This document shows, in pieces, positions 34,131 through 42,810 of a stretch of 64,000 nucleotides of DNA. A program made the translations under genes and the position numbers. Source of the DNA: Clostridiales bacterium (GTDB lineage: Bacteria > Bacillota > Clostridia > Christensenellales > Aristaeellaceae); contig JAAYIN010000050.1 of NCBI GenBank assembly GCA_012523405.1, positions 1-64,000 of the forward strand, written 5' to 3'. Within the stretch, counting starts at the first letter, position 1. The number at the start of each line of letters is the position of its first letter. The notes under the pieces were generated by a model that was not told where the DNA came from, searched no databases, and was given only the letters and a program-made list of their open reading frames with translations.

Positions 34131-35378
34131 ATGAAGAAACTTCTATCTTTACTTCTCTGCTTAATGATGCTGGCATCAATCGGCTTTGCATCAGCTGAAG
34201 CAACCACCACGCTCACGGTAGCTTGCTGGGATCTTACAACCACCCCTTATTATGAGGCAATCAAAGTCGGCTACGAAGCCGCTCATCCCGGTGTAACCAT
34301 TGAGTATGTTGACCTTGCATCGCAGGACTACAACATCAAGGCTTCCACCATGCTCGCTGGCGGCGACACAACCGACCTATTTTGCATCAAAGAGCTTAGC
34401 GACCTTCAGAACTGGGCAAGAGACGGCCAGATCATCAATCTAAATGATAAGATCGCTGGCGCTTCCTATGACATGAGCAAGTATGCAGGCATGGACAACT
34501 GCTACACCCTTATTGGCACAGAAGATTATTATGCACTTCCTTTCCGTGCGGACTACTGGGTCATGTTCTACAACAAGACATTGTTTGACGCTGCTGGCGT
34601 AGCACTTCCCACCAACGACATGACATGGGATTCTTATGCTGAACTAGCCACCTCCATGACCGGTGATGGCGTATACGGCACTCACTACCACACCTGGCTG
34701 TCCGCAGTTGCTAACTGGGCAGTATGTGATGGCGTGAACACCTTGGCTGATGGCGAATACAGCGATCTTAAGTATTTCTACGAGCTGTATCAGGGTCTAG
34801 AGGATGCTGAAGTTTGCATGTCTTATGACGAGCTAAAGGCTTCCGGCCTCCACTACTCAGGCGCTTTTGCACAGGGCAACATCGCTATGGTTCCTATGGG
34901 CTACTGGTATGCATCCACAATGATCGGCTACATCAATGATGGCACTGCTGATTTCGAATGGGGCATCACCGCTGTTCCTCACCTTGATGACGTAGCTGCT
35001 GGTTCTTCCTTTGGCTCTCCCACAGGCATGGCTGTTAACGCGAAGAGCGAAAACGCCGACGCTGCTTGGGATTTCGTTTCATGGCTATGCGGCGAAGAAG
35101 GCGCAAAGATCGTTGCTGCAACAGGCACACGTCCTGCGTATGTAAGCTCCGAAGTTGCTGACGTTATGGCTTCCGCTGAAGGATTCCCCACCGACGAGAC
35201 TAGCCTAGCAGCATTGCTGCCCACCGCTATCGCTCTTGAGTGGCCGATCGGCGAAGGCGTGAACGAGATCAAGACCCTTGTAAACGAAGAGCACACCTTG
35301 ATCATGACCCGTGAGGTTAGCATTGACGAGGGTATCGCTTCTATGGAAGAACGCGCTGCTGAATTCATCGTTAAGTAA
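34131..35378 (+). CDS. Sugar ABC transporter solute-binding protein (uronate-glycan locus)
   Basis: A 415-residue family 1 solute-binding protein. The signal peptide (1-22, ending FASA before EATTT) has an Ala-x-Ala type site and no lipobox. The mature protein begins LTVACWDLTTTPYYEAIK and has the typical FYNKTLFDAAGV and GNIAMVPMGYWYAS segments. Codon use is noticeably more C-ending than its neighbours, as expected for a highly expressed gene. RBS GAGG precedes ATG 34131. It heads the operon and should bind oligosaccharides with uronic acids. It is followed by a strong attenuator-type hairpin. Confidence 0.88.
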   Translation: MKKLLSLLLCLMMLASIGFASAEATTTLTVACWDLTTTPYYEAIKVGYEAAHPGVTIEYVDLASQDYNIKASTMLAGGDTTDLFCIKELSDLQNWARDGQIINLNDKIAGASYDMSKYAGMDNCYTLIGTEDYYALPFRADYWVMFYNKTLFDAAGVALPTNDMTWDSYAELATSMTGDGVYGTHYHTWLSAVANWAVCDGVNTLADGEYSDLKYFYELYQGLEDAEVCMSYDELKASGLHYSGAFAQGNIAMVPMGYWYASTMIGYINDGTADFEWGITAVPHLDDVAAGSSFGSPTGMAVNAKSENADAAWDFVSWLCGEEGAKIVAATGTRPAYVSSEVADVMASAEGFPTDETSLAALLPTAIALEWPIGEGVNEIKTLVNEEHTLIMTREVSIDEGIASMEERAAEFIVK

Positions 35379-35392
35379 TACACGCGAAATTC

Positions 35393-35422
35393 GGGGGTGA
35401 GCGGTCAGCTCATCCCCTTTTT
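35393..35422 (+). terminator. Attenuating terminator after the binding-protein gene
   Basis: GGGGGTGAGC (35393-35402) pairs with GCTCATCCCC (35408-35417), including one G-U pair, and is followed by T5. It lies between binding-protein and permease genes, so partial readthrough would give more binding protein than permease. Confidence 0.8.
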
Positions 35423-35447
35423 CTTACAATGTTGGGAGGACAACGGA

Positions 35448-36389
35448 ATGGTTAAAGCAACATCGCCGCACAGGAGGATGACGAAGCTGGAAAAGAAGAA
35501 TACGCTGACGGCTTATTCGTTTCTAGCGCCTAATTTCTTGGGATTTATCATCTTCACAATGATTCCAGTCATCTTTTCTATCGTGCTTGCGTTCCTTGAT
35601 TGGAGCGGTGGCTCAACATTCACTTGGGTAGGTCTTGATAATTTCCGTTTTATCTTTAAGGATTTTAGCTTTACAAAAAGCAATCTGGGAATTGCTTTAA
35701 AAAATACAGTTTTCTATACTTTGGCGACCGTACCGCTGACGATTGCTTGTTCGCTTGGTTTGGCACTTGTGCTGAACAAGGCTGTGAAAGGCGCAAAAAT
35801 ATTTCGCACAATTTTCTTCTTTCCTTATGTTGCATCCTTGGTCGCAATCTGCGTTTGCTGGAACTTCCTGCTGATGAAAACAGGTCCTGTCAACCAGATT
35901 TTAAACGCCCTTGGCTTCAATATGACAAAATCTTGGACATCCAGCCGCGACTTGGCCATATGGGCGATTGTTATTGTCAGCGTGTGGCGGAACGCGGGTT
36001 ACTATATGGTCATGTATTTAGCAGGGCTGCAAGCCGTGCCCGGCGAACTATACGAGGCGGCGAAAATGGATGGCGCCAGCCCTTGGCAGGTTTTCCGTAA
36101 GATCACATTGCCTATGCTCACGCCTACCACCTTCTTTGTTTCGATTATGCTTGTGATTAGCTGCTTTAAGATTTACGACGTTGTCGCGATCATGACACAA
36201 GGCGGCCCGGGACGATCCACAAAGATGCTCGTTACCTATATTTTCGAGTTGAGCTTTGGTGCGGAAGGCGTTGCAACCTCCGCGCAATATGGCGTAGCGA
36301 GCGCAGTATCAATGGTGCTGTTGGTCATCGTTCTGGCTATCACATTTGTGCAGTTTAGAGCGGAGAAAAAATGGGTCAACTACATGTAA
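35448..36389 (+). CDS. Sugar ABC transporter permease, MalF/UgpA type (uronate locus)
   Basis: A 313-residue permease with six predicted helices (first about 24-47). The EAA loop is EAAKMDGASPWQVFRKITLP, followed by the family's TQGGPGRSTKMLVTYIFE. ATG 35448 is chosen because GGGAGGA lies 7 bases upstream; the frame is open 17 codons further into the attenuator hairpin. Its partner permease follows 18 bases downstream. As in the fructan locus, no ATPase gene is present, so a shared ATPase encoded outside the window is expected. Confidence 0.9.
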   Translation: MVKATSPHRRMTKLEKKNTLTAYSFLAPNFLGFIIFTMIPVIFSIVLAFLDWSGGSTFTWVGLDNFRFIFKDFSFTKSNLGIALKNTVFYTLATVPLTIACSLGLALVLNKAVKGAKIFRTIFFFPYVASLVAICVCWNFLLMKTGPVNQILNALGFNMTKSWTSSRDLAIWAIVIVSVWRNAGYYMVMYLAGLQAVPGELYEAAKMDGASPWQVFRKITLPMLTPTTFFVSIMLVISCFKIYDVVAIMTQGGPGRSTKMLVTYIFELSFGAEGVATSAQYGVASAVSMVLLVIVLAITFVQFRAEKKWVNYM

Positions 36390-36407
36390 TGAAAGGGGGA
36401 CGCAACA

Positions 36408-37271
36408 ATGACAACCATGGTAAATACCTACAGAAAGCCCAAGAAAACACCACTTCAAATCATTGGTACTGTTTTGAAGTATGGCATACTCATTTTTATG
36501 GCAACCATTGCGCTGATTCCTTTCGTTTGGATGATTTCGTCCTCGCTGAAGACGAGTGTTGATGTTTTCTCCATTCCCATGAAATGGATTCCCGAAACCT
36601 TCCACTGGGAGAATTTCCAGCAAATTTGGCAAAAGGTTCCGCTGCTTACCTACTTCAAAAATACAACGATTGTTGCCATTGTCGTAACACTCATGCAGAT
36701 TATTACATCATCCTTTGCAGCCTATGCGTTTGCGAAAATGAACTTCAAAGGCCGCGATTTCCTGTTCATGTGTTACATCGGTACAATCGCTGTGCCGTGG
36801 CAGGTGTACATGGTGCCCCAGTTCATCATGATGCGTGCAATTGGGCTGTATGATACGATTGGCTCGCTGATGGTGCTGCAATCCTTCTCCGCGTTCGGCG
36901 TGTTCTTGATGCGTCAGTTCTATCAAGGCATTCCAAACGAGCTGAGCGAGGCAGCGCGAATTGATGGTCTCAGCGAGTACGGCATTTGGTCGAGAATCAT
37001 TCTGCCTCTGAGCAAACCCGCTATCGCAACTTTGGCTATCTTCACATTCGTCAATACATGGAATGACTACATGGGCCCCATGATTTATTTGACAACAGAT
37101 GTGAAAAAGACCATTCAGGTTGGTCTCAAACGCTTCATTCAGGCGTACTCGGCTGACTATAACCTGATCATGGCAGCATCGCTTTGCTCGCTCATTCCTG
37201 TATCGATTGTATTCTTTAGCTTACAAAAGTATTTCATTGAAGGCATTGCAACGACTGGCCTGAAAGGTTGA
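36408..37271 (+). CDS. Sugar ABC transporter permease, MalG type (uronate locus)
   Basis: A 287-residue permease, second half of the importer. Six predicted helices, EAA loop EAARIDGLSEYGIWSRIILP, then FVNTWNDYMGPMIYL. It ends with YFIEGIATTGLKG, the usual C terminus. RBS GGGGGA precedes ATG 36408. The next gene starts within its stop (TTGA), so the first polysaccharide-acting enzyme is translationally coupled to transport. Confidence 0.92.
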   Translation: MTTMVNTYRKPKKTPLQIIGTVLKYGILIFMATIALIPFVWMISSSLKTSVDVFSIPMKWIPETFHWENFQQIWQKVPLLTYFKNTTIVAIVVTLMQIITSSFAAYAFAKMNFKGRDFLFMCYIGTIAVPWQVYMVPQFIMMRAIGLYDTIGSLMVLQSFSAFGVFLMRQFYQGIPNELSEAARIDGLSEYGIWSRIILPLSKPAIATLAIFTFVNTWNDYMGPMIYLTTDVKKTIQVGLKRFIQAYSADYNLIMAASLCSLIPVSIVFFSLQKYFIEGIATTGLKG

Positions 37272-39091
37272 TCAGATTGTTTCATGCATTTCTGCAAGAT
37301 CATGATCTAGGCGTGCTTCTCTTGCCCAGAGAAGCGCGCCATCCGTTTCCAAAACGTGAAGACCGAAAGGATTGGGATGCGCTTTGCTTACAAAGCAAGG
37401 CGGAGATCATTAAATGGGGCAATGAGGCTCTAGAGGGGTATCCGCTGCTGACAGCAACGCAGTTCCTCGCCTTTGTGAGAACTGGCGATCGACAGGCGTA
37501 TGAAGTCCCTTATTTCCAGCGTAGAAAGAAATTGATCGGCGCGGTTTTAGCGGAATGCATCGTGAATGATGGCAGCTATTTGGATGCTGTGATTGATGGG
37601 CTGTGGCTGATTTGCGAGGAAACATCGTGGGTCATCAGCGCGCATAATGGCAGCTCGCACCGTGGCATGCCGCCTGCAAAGGAGCGTCCTTTGCCTGATG
37701 TACAGAATCCTTATATCGATCTTTTTGCTGCGCAAACTTCTGCAACCCTTTCCTATGCGCTGTACTTTCTAGAGGACAGGCTCGATGCGGTATCGCCGCT
37801 GATTGCTCGCCGTGTGCGTCAAGAGATTGAGCATAGAATCATTCGTCCTTTTATGTCTCGGGATGATTTTTGGTGGATGGGCATGATTCGCAAAGACATG
37901 AACAACTGGACACCTTGGATTTTGTCCAATATCATTGATACATTGCTCCTTGTGGAGAATGACGATATTCGCCTTGCTCAAGGGCTCAAACGCGCCCTTT
38001 TGATGCTGGATAGTTATCTGGATATTATGCCAGCGGATGGCGGCTGCGACGAAGGTTGCGGTTACTGGAATATGGCGGGCGGCTCGCTGCTTGACTGTTT
38101 GGAAAGCCTTTATCTGGCAACAGGCGGACAGGTGAATTTCTACGACAATCCTCATATTCGCGCCATCGGTGCATTTCCTATGCATGCGCATATTGAAGGG
38201 GAATACTACCTGAATTTTGCGGATTGCGACGCTAAGCCCATGCTGGATGCAGAACGCCTATACCGCTACGGTATGCGCACGGATAACGCTGTTTTATGTA
38301 ATTTGGGCGCAAGCATAGTTCATGCTGCGCCCGTGAAGTCCGCAGATACGCCCCAGATGAACCGCGTGCTGTTCTCGCTTTTTCATCATGTGGAAGAAGT
38401 GAATACTGAAGTGCAAAGCCCAATGGCGCATGTGATTCTGCCTGATTTGCAGATCTACACATGGCGCAAGAATGGCTTTTATGCGGCCATCAAGGGCGGT
38501 CATAATGCGGAGGGACATAATCACAATGACTGCGGTCAGTTCGTGATTTATGTGGATGGACAGCCCAAAGTGATTGATGCGGGTAATATGCTGTATACTG
38601 CGAAAACCTTTAGTGAGGAACGATACACGTTATGGAATACGCGAAGCATGTATCATAATGTGCCGATCATTGGCGGCTTTGAGCAGCACGAGGGCAGAGA
38701 ATTCGCGGCGAAGGTAGCGCATGCGGACGATACGAGCGTGACCTTTGAACTTGCGAAGGCGTATCCTATGGAAGCGGATGCGGTGAGTTTTGAACGCACG
38801 CTTGAAATGATGGATGCGGGGGCTCGGATACGCGACCATATCACGCTTGCGAGGGAAGCTGAGATCAGCTGGGTACTGATGCTTCGTGATAAGCCGAAAT
38901 GCACTGACGATGTGCTGATCATGGAAGGATTAACCATTCGTTATTGTAAATCGTTAACCGTGTCAATCGAAGAGATACCTGTTGCTGATGAACGAATGCG
39001 CAAGAATTTTGAGGGCAGCTTATGGCGAGCTGTATGTACCGCCTGCCCATCTATGAGTTTTGATATCACCTTTGAATTTGTGAGGAGCTGA
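37268..39091 (+). CDS. Heparinase II/III-family protein (putative oligouronide lyase)
   Basis: A 607-residue protein with an N-terminal alpha/alpha-toroid (about 60-330, with HNGSSHRGMPP and DEGCGYWNMAGGSLLDCLE) and a C-terminal beta-sandwich. The family signature GHNHNDCGQFVIYVDGQPKVIDAG (near 415) is split here only for naming; its NHND core is intact. Related enzymes beta-eliminate uronic-acid polysaccharides. No signal peptide, so it acts on imported oligosaccharides. The start is TTG at 37268 overlapping the permease stop; TTG 37277 is better spaced from AAAGG and may be the true start. Its product would feed the GH88 enzyme two genes on. Confidence 0.8.
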   Translation: MIRLFHAFLQDHDLGVLLLPREARHPFPKREDRKDWDALCLQSKAEIIKWGNEALEGYPLLTATQFLAFVRTGDRQAYEVPYFQRRKKLIGAVLAECIVNDGSYLDAVIDGLWLICEETSWVISAHNGSSHRGMPPAKERPLPDVQNPYIDLFAAQTSATLSYALYFLEDRLDAVSPLIARRVRQEIEHRIIRPFMSRDDFWWMGMIRKDMNNWTPWILSNIIDTLLLVENDDIRLAQGLKRALLMLDSYLDIMPADGGCDEGCGYWNMAGGSLLDCLESLYLATGGQVNFYDNPHIRAIGAFPMHAHIEGEYYLNFADCDAKPMLDAERLYRYGMRTDNAVLCNLGASIVHAAPVKSADTPQMNRVLFSLFHHVEEVNTEVQSPMAHVILPDLQIYTWRKNGFYAAIKGGHNAEGHNHNDCGQFVIYVDGQPKVIDAGNMLYTAKTFSEERYTLWNTRSMYHNVPIIGGFEQHEGREFAAKVAHADDTSVTFELAKAYPMEADAVSFERTLEMMDAGARIRDHITLAREAEISWVLMLRDKPKCTDDVLIMEGLTIRYCKSLTVSIEEIPVADERMRKNFEGSLWRAVCTACPSMSFDITFEFVRS

Positions 39092-39096
39092 GATAC

Positions 39097-40887
39097 ATGA
39101 GTAATCCTGTGAAAGACAATCCGCTGCGTACGCGTGCGGATGTAGAGCGCGCTGCTGCGCAATTGATAGAACCGCTCATGCCGCTGTTAAGCAATGGCTG
39201 TGCAAGATTACACCTTGGGGAAACAGGCGCTGCATATCCTGCGTCAATTGCGGAAATGGAAGCCTACGCACGTCCGCTTTGGGCGATTATTCCGATGCTT
39301 GTGGGTAAATGCGAGAGCGTCCGCCCGCTTTGGGAAAAATGGCGAGAAGGCTTGATCAATGGCACTGACCCCAATCACCCTGAATACTGGGGTGAGGTTA
39401 CTGACTACGATCAACGCCTTGTTGAAATGGCTGTGATGGGTCTTGGCATGTCGATTGCACCTGAAGAATTCTACCAAAAGCTTCCCGAAGCTGCACAGAA
39501 AAATCTGTATAATTGGCTCGATCAAATCAATCATCATGACATGCCAAAGAACAACTGGACATTCTTTCGAGTGCTGGTGAATATGGGCTTTATCGTCAAT
39601 GATCTGCCGTATCCCAAGCACCAGATGGAGATTGACCTTGCTGCAATTGACGAGCATTACGAGGGCGATGGCTGGTATTTTGATTACTTCAATCAGCGCG
39701 AATACTATACCATGTGGGCTTTTCATTACTATGGATTGGTCTATGCGTCGGTGATGAAGGACAGAGACAGCGAGCGATCCGCGGCGTTTATTCGCCGCGC
39801 AAAGATGATGTCACGTGATTTTGCTTGCTGGTTTGACAAGAATGGCGAAGCCCTTCCCTACGGCAGAAGCCTCACGTATCGCTTTGCCCAATCTGCGTTT
39901 TTTGCTGCACAGGCATATGCAGGGGCAGAGGACGAGTGGGTCGATTACGGCGTGATGAAGCATTTGCTTTTGTCCAATATGAGGCAGTGGTTTTCCTTGC
40001 CAATATTCACGCGCGATGGTGTGCTTACGATCGGATATCATTATCCCAATCTGCATATGGCAGAAGGATATAACGCCCCTGGTTCGCCGTACTGGGCAAT
40101 GAAATCATTCCTATGCCTTGCGTTGCCAGAGGATCATCCGTTCTGGCAAGCCGAAGAAAAACCAAACCCAGCGGTCAGGGTGAGCTTGCAACCGCATGCA
40201 CGCATGCTGGTCACGCGAAGTGAGGACGGCAGCCACGTTATGGCGTTTGAAGCAGGCAACCACGCACACGAGCATTCCCATGATGAGGCAAAATACGAGA
40301 AGTTTGTCTATTCGACTGTATTTGGATTCAGCGTACCAAAGGCGCAGAAGCTTCTGCGCGACGGTGCTTTTGATAATATGCTTGCACTCAGCGAGGACGG
40401 CGATACGTACCACCCGCGCTATGGATGCGAAAACTATGAAATAACGGATACCTATGTTCGCTCGGTTTGGAAGCCGTTTGCTGATGTGACTGTGGATACA
40501 ACCATCACGCCGGTTGGCGAGTGGCATGTGCGCGTGCATCGGATCAATTCCACGCGCCCCATGCATGTGGCTGAAGGCTGCTACGCGATTAGCCGCGATG
40601 GCGATGGCGTGATGAGCCAAGAAGAATGCGCAGAGCATGCGGTCATCAAAGCGGCGTGGGGGATTAGCGGGCTTGTGAACCTACAGGGCTTTGCAGGCGG
40701 CACAATTGTTTATCCTGAACCCAATACCAATCTCATGGCACCGCGCACATTGATTCCAACGCTCGTAGGAGAGATTCCCGCAGGCGAAACCGTACTGGTT
40801 TCAGCAGTGCTTGGAACGGTCACAGGCGGCGAGGCGTTGTGGAATAGCATACCAAAGGAGGTTGTGGAGCATGCAAAAGTGGATTGA
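39097..40887 (+). CDS. GH154 (DUF2264) glycosidase, probable beta-glucuronidase
   Basis: A 596-residue DUF2264 protein, now family GH154, whose founding activity is exo-beta-glucuronidase. The N-terminal RTRADVERAAAQLIEPLMPLL and ARLHLGETGAAYPASIAEMEAYARPLW segments and the toroid motif WYFDYFNQREYYTMWAFHYY are characteristic. A C-terminal beta-rich domain starts near 360. AGGAG lies 9 bases before ATG 39097. No signal peptide. The GH88 gene starts inside its last codons. Being next to a second, unrelated glucuronidase (GH2), the two probably differ in linkage or chain length. Confidence 0.85.
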   Translation: MSNPVKDNPLRTRADVERAAAQLIEPLMPLLSNGCARLHLGETGAAYPASIAEMEAYARPLWAIIPMLVGKCESVRPLWEKWREGLINGTDPNHPEYWGEVTDYDQRLVEMAVMGLGMSIAPEEFYQKLPEAAQKNLYNWLDQINHHDMPKNNWTFFRVLVNMGFIVNDLPYPKHQMEIDLAAIDEHYEGDGWYFDYFNQREYYTMWAFHYYGLVYASVMKDRDSERSAAFIRRAKMMSRDFACWFDKNGEALPYGRSLTYRFAQSAFFAAQAYAGAEDEWVDYGVMKHLLLSNMRQWFSLPIFTRDGVLTIGYHYPNLHMAEGYNAPGSPYWAMKSFLCLALPEDHPFWQAEEKPNPAVRVSLQPHARMLVTRSEDGSHVMAFEAGNHAHEHSHDEAKYEKFVYSTVFGFSVPKAQKLLRDGAFDNMLALSEDGDTYHPRYGCENYEITDTYVRSVWKPFADVTVDTTITPVGEWHVRVHRINSTRPMHVAEGCYAISRDGDGVMSQEECAEHAVIKAAWGISGLVNLQGFAGGTIVYPEPNTNLMAPRTLIPTLVGEIPAGETVLVSAVLGTVTGGEALWNSIPKEVVEHAKVD

Positions 40888-42001
40888 CAGCACATTTGAT
40901 AAGATTGTTGATAAATTCCGAGTTTCAACTGCAAAAGCCAAAGAGCAAGGCTTGATTCCATACCGAAGCGAAGGCAAGGAATGGATTGGCTCACCCTTTG
41001 ATGGCAACAGTTGGTGGACAGGCGGCTTTTGGCCGGGCGCAATGTGGTTGCTGCACAACGCCACCAAAGAAGAATGCTTCCTTAAAGAGGCACTCCGCGT
41101 GGAAAAGTTGCTGGTACACGAACTGATGGAGTTCACGCACCTAAACCACGACGTTGGCTTCATGTATATGCTTAGCTGTGGTGCGCATTATCGCTTCACA
41201 GGTGATAGCGAAGCACATAGAAATACCATGCATGCCGCTACCATCCTAGCAGGTCGCTTCAATCCCAATGGCTATATCAGAGCGTGGGATAAGGATCGCG
41301 CGGGCTGGGCAATCATCGACTGCATGATGAATCTGAGCCTGCTTTATTGGGCAAGTGCTGAGGAAAACGATCCGCGCTTTGAGCAGATCGCGCGCATTCA
41401 TGCTGACACCAGCATGAGAACTTTCGTGCGCGAGGACGGAAGCTGCAATCATATTGTTATTTTTGATCCCAGCAATGGAGAGGTACTCGATTGCCCCGGC
41501 GGTCAGGGATATGCGGCAGGTTCGAGCTGGAGCCGCGGGCAAGCGTGGGCGTTGTACGGCTTTGCACTGAGCTATATGCACACGGGTGACAAGCGTTATT
41601 TGGAAACTGCTGAGCGCATCGCTAATTATTTCATCGCTAATATCCGTCCTGATGGTCTTACGGATAGTGATTTCTGCCAGCCAAAGGACGAGGAGCGCAT
41701 TGATAATATCGCAGGTGCATGCGCTGCCAGCGGTTTACTTGATCTAAGTGATCTGACGGAGGATACTGTGCTCAAAGAAAGCTACCGAGATGCTGCAATC
41801 AAACTGCTGCAGGGAATTGATGCGCACTGCGCTGACTGGACGGAGGAGACGCTGGGGATCATGCAAAAATGCACTGCGTCCTATCATAATGATGGCGCAG
41901 GTCGTCATATCAACATTCTCTATGGTGATTATTTCTTTGTGGAAGCGATCTGCAAGCTTCGCGGGGCAGATGCAAAACTATGGTCACCTATGAGCAAATA
42001 A
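40871..42001 (+). CDS. GH88 unsaturated glucuronyl hydrolase
   Basis: A 376-residue GH88 enzyme. The family removes the unsaturated uronate left on oligosaccharides by polysaccharide lyases, by hydrating the vinyl ether. The two expected aspartates are Asp94 in LNHDVGFMY and Asp150 in GWAIIDCMMNL. The SSWSRGQAWALYGFALSY stretch and the toroid repeats are typical. ATG 40871 has a perfect AAGGAGG inside the end of the GH154 gene (17-base overlap). Its presence implies that a lyase step precedes it, supporting a lyase role for the heparinase-like protein. Confidence 0.92.
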   Translation: MQKWIDSTFDKIVDKFRVSTAKAKEQGLIPYRSEGKEWIGSPFDGNSWWTGGFWPGAMWLLHNATKEECFLKEALRVEKLLVHELMEFTHLNHDVGFMYMLSCGAHYRFTGDSEAHRNTMHAATILAGRFNPNGYIRAWDKDRAGWAIIDCMMNLSLLYWASAEENDPRFEQIARIHADTSMRTFVREDGSCNHIVIFDPSNGEVLDCPGGQGYAAGSSWSRGQAWALYGFALSYMHTGDKRYLETAERIANYFIANIRPDGLTDSDFCQPKDEERIDNIAGACAASGLLDLSDLTEDTVLKESYRDAAIKLLQGIDAHCADWTEETLGIMQKCTASYHNDGAGRHINILYGDYFFVEAICKLRGADAKLWSPMSK

Positions 42002-42014
42002 GGGAGCGGAGCAT

Positions 42015-42794
42015 ATGAATCAAATTAGCATATGGCGCGGCACAGAGCGATTGGCAAGCATTCAGGGCGAGACCGAGGCACAGCTCGAATTCAAAGGCGA
42101 ATATCAGGCGGGCGACCTCATTGTCTTTGAAGCGGAGTACAAGCATGCGCTTATTTCGGTCGATCAAGCGCTGCAAACAGCACGCGTTTATTTGCCAAAC
42201 GGTGCATTTGAATACCGTATCCCGCTAGCTGGCGATAATCTGCTGGTTTATCCGCCGCATGCATTCAGCGGCGATCAGCACGTCCTCTCTATCTGCGAGG
42301 ACATCAGCAATGAATATCGGAATCTGGCAGTCAATCCAGCGGATCAGCGCGGGGACATTACCGCCTATCCGCATGCAACTGCTAATGTGGAAACACGCGA
42401 TGAAAGCGTGTTCTGCGCCCGAAACGTCATTGACGGCATGCACATTGCCCGTGGGCATGGCGAGTGGCCGTATCAAAGCTGGGGGATTGGTGCGCGAACC
42501 GATGCCCATCTCACCGTTGAGTTTGGCAGACAGGTAACGGCTGACCAAATGGCGCTATACCTTCGTGCGGATTTCCCGCATGATGCATACTGGATCGCGG
42601 GAACAGTCACGCTGTCCGACGGTTATCAGCAAACATTTGAACTTAAGGGCGTTGAGGGCAAACAACTCATCAAGTTTGATGGGAGTCACAATATCACATG
42701 GGCTAAGCTTGACCAATTGATCAAATGCGATATGCCGTCAGCGTTTCCTGCGCTTCGTCAATGGGAAATCTATGGGCAGGATATAGGTATGTGA
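42015..42794 (+). CDS. Beta-rich protein of unknown function, lectin/discoidin-like part
   Basis: A 259-residue protein without a signal peptide that I do not recognise. The N-terminal 90 residues look like a small beta-sandwich. The rest, with FCARNVIDGMHIARGHGEWPYQSWGIG and LTVEFGRQVTADQMALYLRADF, resembles the galactose-binding/discoidin fold (an RNVIDG-like start and a strand carrying an aromatic). It sits between GH88 and GH2 with a good GGAGCG-type ribosome-binding site. It may bind intracellular oligosaccharides or act as an accessory to one of the enzymes. A catalytic role cannot be excluded. Confidence 0.6.
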   Translation: MNQISIWRGTERLASIQGETEAQLEFKGEYQAGDLIVFEAEYKHALISVDQALQTARVYLPNGAFEYRIPLAGDNLLVYPPHAFSGDQHVLSICEDISNEYRNLAVNPADQRGDITAYPHATANVETRDESVFCARNVIDGMHIARGHGEWPYQSWGIGARTDAHLTVEFGRQVTADQMALYLRADFPHDAYWIAGTVTLSDGYQQTFELKGVEGKQLIKFDGSHNITWAKLDQLIKCDMPSAFPALRQWEIYGQDIGM

Positions 42795-42810
42795 AAGGAG
42801 TGGGATCATT

